Under the pieces are notes generated by a model. The model was not told the origin of the DNA, did not search any database, and saw only the letters and a list, made by a program, of their open reading frames with translations. From positions 682,001 through 746,000 of the forward strand of contig NZ_CP045417.1 of NCBI RefSeq assembly GCF_009363755.1: a stretch of 64,000 nucleotides of DNA, written 5' to 3'. Positions 1 to 7,242 of the stretch are shown here, in pieces. Made by a program: the position numbers and the translations under genes. Within the stretch, counting starts at the first letter, position 1. The number at the start of each line of letters is the position of its first letter. This DNA comes from Halomonas sp. THAF5a. GTDB lineage: Bacteria; Pseudomonadota; Gammaproteobacteria; Pseudomonadales; Halomonadaceae.

Positions 1-132
1 TTCGAGAGCCTGGCGGAGCTGGTCACCGGGCGACTGAATGCCGTCGAGGGCATTCGCGACACCGAGACCCTCAACGCCATGCAGGTGCACTCCCGCCACG
101 ACCTCGAGACCATGTTCTCCCTGGGATGGTGA
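1..132 (+). CDS. Lrp/AsnC-family transcriptional regulator, C-terminal end only
   Basis: The window opens inside a reading frame that runs to a TGA at 130-132, giving 43 residues. The residues resemble the end of the Lrp/AsnC ligand-binding (RAM) domain: a helix (ESLAELVTGRLNAVEGI) followed by a strand carrying a TET motif, as in the family pattern where GV-x-x-TET precedes the last beta strand. The N-terminal helix-turn-helix lies outside the window, so the effector and targets cannot be told. Known of the family: dimeric or octameric feast/famine regulators that respond to amino acids. It reads toward the nuclease gene at 208. Only 43 residues are visible, so the family call is tentative. 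Confidence 0.55.
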   Translation, partial: FESLAELVTGRLNAVEGIRDTETLNAMQVHSRHDLETMFSLGW

Positions 133-207
133 CGGGGCGGGTAAGCGTCATGCGTGGCGCACGAGTGGCCGCAGGGGCTGGCGTGAACGCCCGGGAGCGA
201 AGCGCGC

Positions 208-1074
208 ATGGCGGCTAGGCGAGGGCGCGTTGTCGGTCGCTTCCGCCGGCAGGCTCGTCGCCTCGGCATCACGGCGCTGTTCCTGGCGGTCGCCTCGGGG
301 CTCTGGCATCTCCAGGAGCGTGAGCTTCGCGACGGCCTGAGCTGGCAGGGCGTCACCACCTGGGAGGACCTCACGCCGCTGACCTTCCATCGCGTGCTGC
401 GCAACGACGGCTTCCTGGTGGGCTGGTCCGACGTGCGCGTCAATCCGCTGTGGGTCAGCTACCGGCTGCGCCGGGTCGAGGATCCCGCCGCCGGGCCGCG
501 CCCCGGCTTTCGCCGCGACTGGCGAGCGCTGTGGCCGATCGCCCCGGAGAGCTACTTCGGCAGCGGCTACGACCGCGGCCATCTCGCGCCCAACTATGCC
601 ATCGCGGCGGTCCACGGCGGCCGGGCCCAGCGCGATACCTTCCTGATGAGCAACATGTCCCCCCAGCGGCCCGAGCTCAATCGCCGGCTCTGGCAGCGGC
701 TCGAGGAGGTGGTGATGGATCACTTCGTGCCGCGCTTCGCCGCCCTGCAGGTGATCACCGGGCCGATCTTCCCCGCGCGCTTCCAGGACAACGTGCTCAA
801 CCGGGTCGGGCTGGTCGAGGTGCCCGAGGCCTTCTACAAGATCCTGGTGGTACCGGGGGAGCGGCCCCGGGCGCTGGCCTTCATCATGCCCCAGCGGGTC
901 GCCGGCGATGAGCCGCTGGACGACTTCCTGGTGAGCATCGACGAGGTGGAGGCGCGCACCGGCCTGGACTTCCTGCCGCGGCTCTCGCCGGCGGCCGCCG
1001 AGGCCCTGGAGGGGCGGGTCGACACCGCCGGCTGGGGGCTCGAGGCGGTGTCCCGGCTGCCCGGGCGTTTCTGA
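208..1074 (+). CDS. Membrane-anchored DNA/RNA non-specific endonuclease (DRGH / NucA family)
   Basis: 288 residues. A basic N-terminus is followed by one hydrophobic segment at about residues 19-35, which looks like an uncleaved anchor or a signal sequence. The rest fits the beta-beta-alpha-metal nuclease family. The motif YDRGHLAPN at 121-129 holds the catalytic His (H125), and N149 and N158, the latter before an RRLWQRLE helix, match the family's metal-binding region. Such enzymes cut DNA and RNA without sequence preference using Mg2+, usually outside the cytoplasm. ATG at 208 is chosen because a GGAG lies about 10 bases upstream and the hydrophobic segment is kept. A strong bidirectional terminator follows at 1086-1112. 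No immunity-like partner is visible, so a housekeeping nutritional or repair nuclease is more likely than a toxin. Confidence 0.85.
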   Translation: MAARRGRVVGRFRRQARRLGITALFLAVASGLWHLQERELRDGLSWQGVTTWEDLTPLTFHRVLRNDGFLVGWSDVRVNPLWVSYRLRRVEDPAAGPRPGFRRDWRALWPIAPESYFGSGYDRGHLAPNYAIAAVHGGRAQRDTFLMSNMSPQRPELNRRLWQRLEEVVMDHFVPRFAALQVITGPIFPARFQDNVLNRVGLVEVPEAFYKILVVPGERPRALAFIMPQRVAGDEPLDDFLVSIDEVEARTGLDFLPRLSPAAAEALEGRVDTAGWGLEAVSRLPGRF

Positions 1075-1082
1075 GCAGGCAC

Positions 1083-1112
1083 AAAAAAACCGCGATCCAG
1101 GGTCGCGGTTTT
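1083..1112. terminator. Bidirectional intrinsic terminator between nuclease gene and tRNA-Leu cluster
   Basis: A perfect 10-bp stem, AAAACCGCGA (1086-1095) with TCGCGGTTTT (1103-1112), closes a 7-base loop. The run of seven A at 1083-1089 becomes a U-tract for leftward transcription of the tRNA cluster, and the TTTT at 1109-1112 serves the rightward nuclease gene. It therefore sits where two converging units should end. Confidence 0.85.
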
Positions 1113-1159
1113 CCTATATAGAGGCATCGATGTAAGGCTCGTCTGCATGACGCGAGAAG

Positions 1160-1246
1160 TGGTGCCCAGGAGAGGACTTGAACCTCCACATCCGTAAGGA
1201 TACTAGCACCTGAAGCTAGCGCGTCTACCAATTCCGCCACCTGGGC
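1160..1246 (-). tRNA. tRNA-Leu(CAG), copy 1 (promoter-distal)
   Basis: An 87-base tRNA with encoded 3' CCA (TGG at 1160-1162 on the plus strand). The acceptor stem is GCCCAGG with CCTGGGC, discriminator A. The anticodon stem CTAGC/GCTAG closes the loop TTCAGGT, giving anticodon CAG, which reads CUG Leu codons. The long class II variable arm typical of Leu is present. It differs from the other copies by a compensated pair in the variable arm (TATCC/GGATG). Confidence 0.96.
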
Positions 1247-1287
1247 GCATCATGCGGTCGTCGTGTTCGGGCGCATCGCGTGAGCGA

Positions 1288-1374
1288 TGGTGCCCAGGAG
1301 AGGACTTGAACCTCCACGTCCGTAAGGACACTAGCACCTGAAGCTAGCGCGTCTACCAATTCCGCCACCTGGGC
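1288..1374 (-). tRNA. tRNA-Leu(CAG), copy 2
   Basis: 87 bases with encoded CCA. Acceptor stem GCCCAGG/CCTGGGC, anticodon loop TTCAGGT (CAG), variable arm TGTCC/GGACG. It lies 41 bases from copy 1 and 70 from copy 3 on the same strand, so the three are probably cut from one precursor. Confidence 0.96.
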
Positions 1375-1444
1375 GAACACGTGCGACTCGAGCTGACAAA
1401 GAGCGTGGGAGCGAACTCCCGGATATCCGACTGCGGGATATCGA

Positions 1445-1531
1445 TGGTGCCCAGAAGAGGACTTGAACCTCCACGTCCGTAAGGACACTAGCACCTGAAG
1501 CTAGCGCGTCTACCAATTCCGCCATCTGGGC
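1445..1531 (-). tRNA. tRNA-Leu(CAG), copy 3 (promoter-proximal)
   Basis: 87 bases with encoded CCA, anticodon CAG. Its seventh acceptor pair is A-U (GCCCAGA/TCTGGGC), where the other two copies have G-C. The paired change keeps the stem and shows the copy is under selection. The 70-base spacer to copy 2 holds two small inverted repeats (GGGAG-CGAA-CTCCC at 1407-1420 and GATATCC/GGATATC nearby) that could mark processing sites. Confidence 0.96.
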
Positions 1532-1542
1532 AAGCGAGGCGT

Positions 1543-1570
1543 ATGGTACCGGATTCGTTCGGCGATGCAA
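1543..1570 (-). promoter_or_regulatory. Probable sigma-70 promoter of the tRNA-Leu cluster
   Basis: On the minus strand, TTGCAT (1565-1570) and TACCAT (1543-1548) are separated by 16 bases. Transcription would start a few bases before the mature 5' end of the first tRNA at 1531. Confidence 0.45.
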
Positions 1571-1634
1571 GCGCTCGGGGGAGGAAAAAGGCGGTTTTTT
1601 TGTTGTCGGCCGGGGTGTCGCGGCGTCGCCATGG

Positions 1635-1663
1635 TTGGGTGATGGGGGCGCCGGCGCTATACT
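1635..1663 (+). promoter_or_regulatory. sigma-70 promoter of rnr
   Basis: TTGGGT (1635-1640), a 17-base spacer and TATACT (1658-1663). The start point near 1670 lies inside the upstream extension of the rnr open frame, which supports translation from ATG 1768 rather than from an earlier codon. Confidence 0.65.
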
Positions 1664-1767
1664 GCGCGGATGACAAACGACTCGACACGCCAGATGCCAC
1701 GCGCCGGACGCCGTCCCCGCGCCCTTTCGAGCACGCTGCTCACGATGCCGCCAAGGATGCCCTCCGC

Positions 1768-4152
1768 ATGACCCACTGGACGCTCAGCGACGATCCGCAC
1801 GCCAACCGCGAAGCCCACAAGTACGACAAGCCTGCCCCCAGCCGAGAATACCTGCTGGCGCGCCTCGAGGAAGCCGGCAAGCCGATGACCCACGAGGCGA
1901 TGAGCCAGCAGCTGGGTCTCGAGGACGAGGATCTCCAGGAGGCGGTGCGGCGTCGCCTGGCGGCGATGGAGCGCGACGGCCAGGTGCTGCGCAACCGGCG
2001 CGGCGCCTACGCGCTGATCGACAAGCTCGACCTGATCAAGGGCAAGGTGCTGGGGCATCGCGATGGCTTCGGCTTCCTGCTGCGCGACGACGGCAAGAAG
2101 CCGGACCTGGTCATGCCGCCGCGGCAGATGCGGCGCGTCTTCCACGGCGACCACGTGCTGGTGCGCATCAGCGGGCGCGACCGTCGCGGGCGTGACGAGG
2201 CCACCATCGTCGAGGTGCTGGCGCGCAACACCCAGGAGATCGTCGGCGTCTACCGGGCCAACACGCCGGAGTTCGGCGTGCTGATTCCCGAGAATTCGCG
2301 CATCACCCAGGAGATCATCATCCCCCACAGCGCCTGTGGCGGCGCCCAGGACGGCCAGGTGATCTCCGCCAGGATCACCCAGCAGCCCGAGACCCGGGTG
2401 CAGCCGGTGGGTGAGGTGATCGAGGTGCTCGGCGAGCGCATGGATCCGGGGATGGAGATCGATATCGCCATCAGAAGCTACGAGATTCCCGCCGAGTTCC
2501 CGCCCGAGGTCCACGACCAGATCGCCGATATGTCGGCCGAGGTCGCCGAGGGCGACAAGGCCAACCGCATCGACCTGCGCCACGTGCCGCTGGTGACCAT
2601 CGACGACGAGACGGCCAAGGACTTCGACGACGCCGTCTGCGCCTGGAAGACCAAGTCCGGCAGCTGGAAGCTGCTGGTGGCCATCGCCGACGTCTCCCAC
2701 TACGTGCGTCCGGGCAGCGCCCTGGACCAGGAGGCGATCACCCGCGGCAACTCGGTCTACTTCCCGGGCCAGGTGGTGCCGATGCTGCCGGAGCTGCTCT
2801 CCAACGGGCTCTGCTCGCTGAACCCGGCCGTCGATCGCCTGGCGCTGGTCTGCGAGATGAACATCTCCCAGAGCGGGGCGATCAGCCGCTACCGCTTCTA
2901 CGAGGCGGTCTTCCAGTCCCACGCGCGCCTGACCTACAACAAGGTCGCCGCCATCCTCGACGACGAGAGCGAGCAGGGCGAGGCGCTGCGCGAGGAGTAC
3001 AGCGAGCTGGTGCCGTCGCTCAAGAACCTGCACGCGCTCTACACTCTGCTGCGCGAGGCCCGCGTGGAGCGCGGCGCCATCGACTTCGAGACCACCGAGA
3101 CGGCGATCGTCTTCAACGACGAGCGCAAGATCGAGAAGATCGTGCCGCGCAGCCGCAACGACGCCCACAAGATCATCGAGGAGTGCATGCTGGCGGCCAA
3201 CGTCGCCACGGCGCGCTTCCTCGACAAGCACGACCTGCCGGCTCTGTATCGCATCCACGAGAAGCCCTCGCCGGAGCGCCTCGACAAGCTGCGCCTGTTC
3301 CTCAACGAGCTGGGCCTGTCGCTCGGCGGCGGCGACGACCCGAGCCCCCAGGACTACCGGGAGCTCGCCGAGGCGATCAAGGGGCGCGACGACGCCGACG
3401 TGATCCAGACGGTGATGCTGCGCTCGATGAGCCGCGCGGTCTACTCGCCGCAGAACGACGGCCACTTCGGCCTGGCCTATCCGGCCTACGCGCACTTCAC
3501 CTCGCCGATCCGCCGCTATCCGGACCTGCTGGTCCATCGTGCCATCCGCTCGGTGATCCGCGGGCCGCGCCAGACCAACACCGTGCTGCGCGCCGAGGGT
3601 GTCGCGGTCGAGCCGCCGAGCAAGTGGTCCCCCTACACCTTCGAGCAGATGCTCGAGCTCGGCGAGCACTGCTCGATGACCGAGCGCCGCGCCGACGACG
3701 CCACCCGCGACGTCGAGGACTGGCTCAAGTGCGAGTTCATGTCCGACAAGCTCGGCGAGGTCTACGACGGCAGCATTGCCTCGGTGACCCAGTTCGGCAT
3801 CTTCGTGCGCCTCGACGAGGTGTACGTCGAGGGCCTGGTGCACGTCACCTCGCTGCCCTCCGACTACTACCACTACGAGCCCGAGAAGCATCGCCTCAAG
3901 GGCGAGCGCAGCGGCATCAGCTATCGCCTGGGCGACGGCGTCTCCGTGCAGGTGGCCCGGGTCGACCTGGACGAGCGCAAGATCGACTTCGAGCTGGCCG
4001 ACGAGAAGCCGCGGCCCAAGCGCCAGCCGCGCAAGTCCCGCGGCGGCGGCTCGGGCGGCGGTGGCGCCGACAAGGGCGGCCGGTCCGACGACAAGGCGGG
4101 CAAGGGCGGCCGGCGGCGTCGCGGCCCGCGCCGCTCGAAGGGTCGCGGCTGA
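1768..4152 (+). CDS. rnr: Exoribonuclease R
   Basis: RNase R is a processive 3'-to-5' exonuclease that degrades structured RNA, including mRNA, rRNA and tmRNA-tagged messages. From ATG 1768 the protein has 794 residues (E. coli about 813). Domains in order: N-terminal winged helix (about 25-90), cold-shock domains, the RNB catalytic domain with the acidic motif DDETAKDFDDA at 279-289 that binds Mg2+, an S1 domain (about 664-740), and a Lys/Arg/Gly-rich tail that helps unwind duplexes. The open frame continues 75 codons upstream through the promoter, so those codons are excluded. The stop overlaps the rlmB start (TGATG), as expected for the usual rnr-rlmB pair. Confidence 0.96.
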   Translation: MTHWTLSDDPHANREAHKYDKPAPSREYLLARLEEAGKPMTHEAMSQQLGLEDEDLQEAVRRRLAAMERDGQVLRNRRGAYALIDKLDLIKGKVLGHRDGFGFLLRDDGKKPDLVMPPRQMRRVFHGDHVLVRISGRDRRGRDEATIVEVLARNTQEIVGVYRANTPEFGVLIPENSRITQEIIIPHSACGGAQDGQVISARITQQPETRVQPVGEVIEVLGERMDPGMEIDIAIRSYEIPAEFPPEVHDQIADMSAEVAEGDKANRIDLRHVPLVTIDDETAKDFDDAVCAWKTKSGSWKLLVAIADVSHYVRPGSALDQEAITRGNSVYFPGQVVPMLPELLSNGLCSLNPAVDRLALVCEMNISQSGAISRYRFYEAVFQSHARLTYNKVAAILDDESEQGEALREEYSELVPSLKNLHALYTLLREARVERGAIDFETTETAIVFNDERKIEKIVPRSRNDAHKIIEECMLAANVATARFLDKHDLPALYRIHEKPSPERLDKLRLFLNELGLSLGGGDDPSPQDYRELAEAIKGRDDADVIQTVMLRSMSRAVYSPQNDGHFGLAYPAYAHFTSPIRRYPDLLVHRAIRSVIRGPRQTNTVLRAEGVAVEPPSKWSPYTFEQMLELGEHCSMTERRADDATRDVEDWLKCEFMSDKLGEVYDGSIASVTQFGIFVRLDEVYVEGLVHVTSLPSDYYHYEPEKHRLKGERSGISYRLGDGVSVQVARVDLDERKIDFELADEKPRPKRQPRKSRGGGSGGGGADKGGRSDDKAGKGGRRRRGPRRSKGRG

Positions 4153-4964
4153 TGGCGGCAGGGCAGAGGAAACCGCGCGCGGGGCGCAGCGCCCCGCGCC
4201 GGGCGCCGTCGACGCCTGGCGGGCTCGAGGCCGTGTTCGGCGTGCACGCGGTGCGGGCGCTGCTCGACCGCGGCGAGACGCCTCGCGAGCTCTGGGTGCA
4301 GGAGGGCAGCGCCGGCGCCCGGCTGGCCGAGCTGGTCGAGGCCGCGCGCCAGGGCGGCGCCCGCGTGCAGTCGCGTCCCCGTGACGAGCTCGACCAGCTC
4401 GCCAAGGGCGCCTCCCACCAGGGCCTCGTCGCCTTCGCCACGCCGCTCGCCTTCGAGGGCGAGGCGTCGCTGTGGCTCAGGCTCGAGGGCTGGCCCCACG
4501 CGGCGCCGCCGCTGCTGCTGGTGCTCGACGGCGTCACCGACGTGCACAACTTCGGCGCCTGCCTGCGCAGCGCCGATGCCGCCGGGGTCCATGGCGTCAT
4601 CGTGCCCAAGGACAAGGCGGCGCCGCTCAATGCGGCGGTGCGCAAGGTCGCCTGCGGGGCCGCCGAGAGCATGCCGGTCTATCAGGTCACCAACCTGGCG
4701 CGCACCCTGGCGAAGATGAAGGCGCTGGGGGTCTGGATCACCGGCACCGCCGGCGAGGCCGAGGCGAGCCTCTTTGAAGCCGACTTCACCGGCCCCGCCG
4801 CCCTGGTGATGGGCGCCGAGGGCAAGGGCATGCGCCGGCTGACTCGCGAGGCCTGCGACACCCTGGTCAAGCTGCCCATGGCCGGCAGCGTCTCCAGCCT
4901 CAACGTCTCGGTGGCCACCGGGATCTGCCTGTTCGAGGCGGTGCGCCAGCGCCAGGGCGCCTGA
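4152..4964 (+). CDS. rlmB: 23S rRNA (guanosine-2251-2'-O)-methyltransferase RlmB
   Basis: A SPOUT (TrmH-type) enzyme that methylates G2251 in the ribosomal P-loop using S-adenosylmethionine. 270 residues: a basic extension of about 22 residues, a small RNA-binding substrate domain (about 23-100), then the knotted catalytic domain. All three SpoU motifs are visible: DGVTDVHNFGACLRSADA (126-143, with N133 and R139), GAEGKGMRRL (221-230) and SVSSLNVSVATGICLFE (246-262). The start is the ATG that shares a base with the rnr stop, so the gene is translationally coupled. RlmB is preferred over TrmH because of the rnr neighbour and the substrate domain. Confidence 0.95.
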   Translation: MAAGQRKPRAGRSAPRRAPSTPGGLEAVFGVHAVRALLDRGETPRELWVQEGSAGARLAELVEAARQGGARVQSRPRDELDQLAKGASHQGLVAFATPLAFEGEASLWLRLEGWPHAAPPLLLVLDGVTDVHNFGACLRSADAAGVHGVIVPKDKAAPLNAAVRKVACGAAESMPVYQVTNLARTLAKMKALGVWITGTAGEAEASLFEADFTGPAALVMGAEGKGMRRLTREACDTLVKLPMAGSVSSLNVSVATGICLFEAVRQRQGA

Positions 4965-4976
4965 CCCGCCCGCGCC

Positions 4977-5005
4977 TTGCCAGGCGCGACACATATCACT
5001 AGAAT
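4977..5005 (+). promoter_or_regulatory. sigma-70 promoter of the rpsF-rpsR-rplI operon
   Basis: TTGCCA (4977-4982), 17 bases, TAGAAT (5000-5005). Near-consensus boxes and ideal spacing fit a strong ribosomal-protein promoter. Predicted start near 5012. Confidence 0.8.
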
Positions 5006-5011
5006 ACCTGC

Positions 5012-5034
5012 GCCCGCTCGTCCTGAGAGCGGGC
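5012..5034 (+). promoter_or_regulatory. Leader hairpin at the 5' end of the rpsF mRNA
   Basis: GCCCGCTC (5012-5019) pairs perfectly with GAGCGGGC (5027-5034) around a 7-base loop. It starts at the predicted transcription start, so it could cap the mRNA 5' end or take part in autoregulation. Known: rpsF leaders in many bacteria carry an S6:S18-binding structure. This hairpin is not clearly that motif. Confidence 0.45.
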
Positions 5035-5136
5035 ATTCCTGTCTTCTGACAACCCGTCTTTTGACAATCACTCCTTGCTTCCCCTGAGCGACCCGAGGTC
5101 GTCACTGTGGAAGCTGCCAAACCGCAAGGAGATCCC

Positions 5137-5508
5137 ATGCGTCACTACGAGATCGTCTTCATGGTCCACCCGGACCAGAGCGAGCAGGTCCCGGCCATGG
5201 TCGAGCGCTACACCGGCCTCGTCACCGAGAACGGCGGCACCGTGCATCGCCTCGAGGATTGGGGCCGTCGCCACCTGGCCTACCCGATCAACAAGATCCA
5301 CAAGGCTCACTACGTGCTGATGAACGTCGAGTGCAGCGGCGAGACCCTCGACGAGATCGAGAACATCTTCCGCTTCAACGATGCCATCATCCGCAGCCTG
5401 GTGGTTCGCGCCAAGGAAGCCGTCACCGAGGCCTCGCCGATGATGAAGCCGGTGGAAGAGAAGCGTGTTCGTCGCGACGAGAAGCCGCGCAGCACCGAAT
5501 CCGCCTGA
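5137..5508 (+). CDS. rpsF: 30S ribosomal protein bS6
   Basis: 123 residues, starting [14 protein letters not shown], the canonical bS6 N-terminus. The protein binds 16S rRNA in the platform together with bS18. The C-terminal tail after residue 105 is charged, as in other proteobacteria. ATG 5137 is preferred over an in-frame ATG ten codons earlier, since AAGGAG at 5126-5131 is correctly spaced and the family starts here. First gene of the operon with rpsR and rplI. Confidence 0.97.
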   Translation: MRHYEIVFMVHPDQSEQVPAMVERYTGLVTENGGTVHRLEDWGRRHLAYPINKIHKAHYVLMNVECSGETLDEIENIFRFNDAIIRSLVVRAKEAVTEASPMMKPVEEKRVRRDEKPRSTESA

Positions 5509-5541
5509 GCACCCCCATCGCACCTCTGAAGGAGTCTTCCC

Positions 5542-5769
5542 ATGGCACGCTTTTTCCGTCGCCGCAAGTTCTGCCGTTTCACCGCTGAAGGCGTGAAGCA
5601 GATCGACTACAAGGATCTGGACACGCTCAAGGCCTACATCACCGAGACCGGCAAGATCGTTCCCAGCCGTATCACCGGGACCAAGGCCCGTTACCAGCGC
5701 CAGCTGTCCACCGCCATCAAGCGGGCACGCTACCTGGCGCTGCTGCCCTACACCGACAGCCACCAGTAA
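5542..5769 (+). CDS. rpsR: 30S ribosomal protein bS18
   Basis: 75 residues, matching the family length. It starts [13 protein letters not shown] and contains the conserved basic core [23 protein letters not shown]. It pairs with bS6 on the 30S platform. It lies 33 bases after rpsF with a GAAGGAGT ribosome-binding site, in the usual bS6-bS18 order. Confidence 0.97.
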   Translation: MARFFRRRKFCRFTAEGVKQIDYKDLDTLKAYITETGKIVPSRITGTKARYQRQLSTAIKRARYLALLPYTDSHQ

Positions 5770-5781
5770 GCACCGCGCGTG

Positions 5782-6633
5782 ATGTTGCCCGTCGCCCGCT
5801 GGATGATGCGCGGCACGCCCTACGCGGCCCTGGGGGCCGCCGCGTGCACCGCCATCCCCTGGCTGTTCTGGCTGGGAGCCGCCGTGGTGGCCCTGGTCAC
5901 GCTGCGCCAGGGCATGGCCGCCGCGCTGCCGGTGCTGATCGCCGCGGCGATCCCCGCCGGCCTGTGGTGGACCCAGGGGGACGTCATCCCGCTCGCCAGC
6001 GTGCTGCTGGTGGTGCTGATGGCGGTGGTGCTGCGCGCCCGGCTGAGCTGGAGCGAGGCGATCATCGCCGGCACCCTGGCCGGGTCGGGCATGACCCAGC
6101 TGGGCATCTTCCTGCCGCCGGGCGGCGCCGCCTTCGTGCTGGAGCAGCTGCGCCAGGGCTCGCCGGACATCGCGGCGATGCTCAACGAGCTCGCGGCCCA
6201 GGGCATGGATGTCGAGCAGCTGGCCGGCCTGATGATCAGCGGCGTGACCGCGCTGATCGTGCTGCTCGCCGCCGTGGCCTGCCTGGCCCTGGCGCGGGGC
6301 TGGCAGGCCGGGCTCTACAACCCGGGCGGGTTCCGTGAGGAGTTCCACGCGCTGCGCCTGGCGCCCCGGGAGCTCGCCCTGCTGGTGCTGCTCGGGGTGC
6401 TCGGCGGCGTGCTGGGGCTGCCGGCCCTGGGCATGCTGGCCTGGGTGCCGCTGCTGGTGGCCGGCATCGCGCTGGTGCATGGTGTTATCGGATATAAGGG
6501 AATGAACGGGCTGTGGCTGGTCGCCTTCTACGTGCTGCTGATCACCACCTGGCCCATGATTCTCATTGTGCTGCTCATGGCCTTCATCGACACGTTCGCG
6601 GATTTCCGTGGACGACTGGCCCGCAGCCACTGA
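5782..6633 (+). CDS. Polytopic inner-membrane protein (DUF2232-like) between rpsR and rplI
   Basis: About 283 residues, almost all hydrophobic, with roughly seven to eight membrane segments (around 15-75, 85-110, 150-175, 195-245 and 250-275). No catalytic motif is recognised. A membrane protein at this position, between rpsR and rplI, is common in Pseudomonas and Halomonas relatives and is usually assigned to the YybS/DUF2232 family. That assignment is from context and general shape. GTG 5779 directly before ATG 5782 is an alternative start; neither has a clear Shine-Dalgarno. It is co-transcribed with ribosomal genes: 12 bases after rpsR and 16 before rplI. Function unknown. Confidence 0.75.
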   Translation: MLPVARWMMRGTPYAALGAAACTAIPWLFWLGAAVVALVTLRQGMAAALPVLIAAAIPAGLWWTQGDVIPLASVLLVVLMAVVLRARLSWSEAIIAGTLAGSGMTQLGIFLPPGGAAFVLEQLRQGSPDIAAMLNELAAQGMDVEQLAGLMISGVTALIVLLAAVACLALARGWQAGLYNPGGFREEFHALRLAPRELALLVLLGVLGGVLGLPALGMLAWVPLLVAGIALVHGVIGYKGMNGLWLVAFYVLLITTWPMILIVLLMAFIDTFADFRGRLARSH

Positions 6634-6649
6634 CAAGAGGTTTACGAGA

Positions 6650-7096
6650 ATGGACGTCATTCTGCTCGACAAGATTGGCAAGCTGGGCGGTCTGGGTGAC
6701 CAGGTCACCGTCAAGCCCGGTTACGGCCGCAACTACCTGGTGCCCTACGGCCTCGCCGTGCCGGCCACCAAGGACAACATCGAGGCCTTCCAGGCGCAGC
6801 GCGCCGAGCTCGAGGCCCAGGCCGCCGAGCGCAAGGCCGAGGCCGAGGCTCGCGCCGAACAGCTCAACGACATCGAGCTCTCCCTGGTCTCCAAGGCCGG
6901 CGACGAGGGCAAGCTGTTCGGTTCCATCGGTCCGCGTGACCTGGCCGAGGCCATCTCCAGCGCCGGGATCGAGGTCGCCAAGAGCGAAGTGCGCATGCCG
7001 CAGGGTCCGATCCGCCAGACCGGCGAGTACGACATCGACCTGCACCTGCATGCCGAAGTCGACGCCACCGTGCGCGTGGTGGTGGTGGCCGAGTAA
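6650..7096 (+). CDS. rplI: 50S ribosomal protein bL9
   Basis: 148 residues, the family length. The N-terminal rRNA-binding domain has the signature [20 protein letters not shown] long charged connecting helix (about 45-75) leads to the C-terminal domain. bL9 binds 23S rRNA near the L1 stalk base and supports reading-frame maintenance. ATG 6650 gives the canonical [13 protein letters not shown] start; earlier in-frame codons overlap the membrane-protein gene. A strong terminator follows. Confidence 0.97.
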   Translation: MDVILLDKIGKLGGLGDQVTVKPGYGRNYLVPYGLAVPATKDNIEAFQAQRAELEAQAAERKAEAEARAEQLNDIELSLVSKAGDEGKLFGSIGPRDLAEAISSAGIEVAKSEVRMPQGPIRQTGEYDIDLHLHAEVDATVRVVVVAE

Positions 7097-7140
7097 GGCC
7101 GCTGCCGACGGCACGCGCCTCGGGGCGTGCCGCGACAGGA

Positions 7141-7171
7141 GGGGGCGAGGAGCAATCCTCGCCCCCTTTTT
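7141..7171 (+). terminator. Intrinsic terminator of the rpsF-rplI operon
   Basis: A perfect 10-bp stem, GGGGGCGAGG (7141-7150) with CCTCGCCCCC (7157-7166), loop AGCAAT, then five T. Confidence 0.93.
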
Positions 7172-7178
7172 GTCCCGT

Positions 7179-7207
7179 GTTTCGCTTCGCCCGCCATCGG
7201 GTAGAAT
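7179..7207 (+). promoter_or_regulatory. Probable dnaB promoter
   Basis: A good -10 box, TAGAAT (7202-7207), lies 35 bases before the dnaB ATG. The -35 region, GTTTCG at 17-base spacing, is poor. Confidence 0.4.
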
Positions 7208-7242
7208 GAGCCTGCCCCCTCCCTCCTGAAGGTCCGCGCCCC

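Noticed and set aside
1543..1767. N-terminal extension of RNase R
   Set aside because: The stretch contains the likely rnr promoter, and family members begin near ATG 1768.
1657..3891. 744-codon open frame antisense to rnr
   Set aside because: Long stop-free antisense frames are expected in very GC-rich genes. The translation is low-complexity His/Val/Arg/Gly sequence, and the sense strand encodes a complete RNase R.
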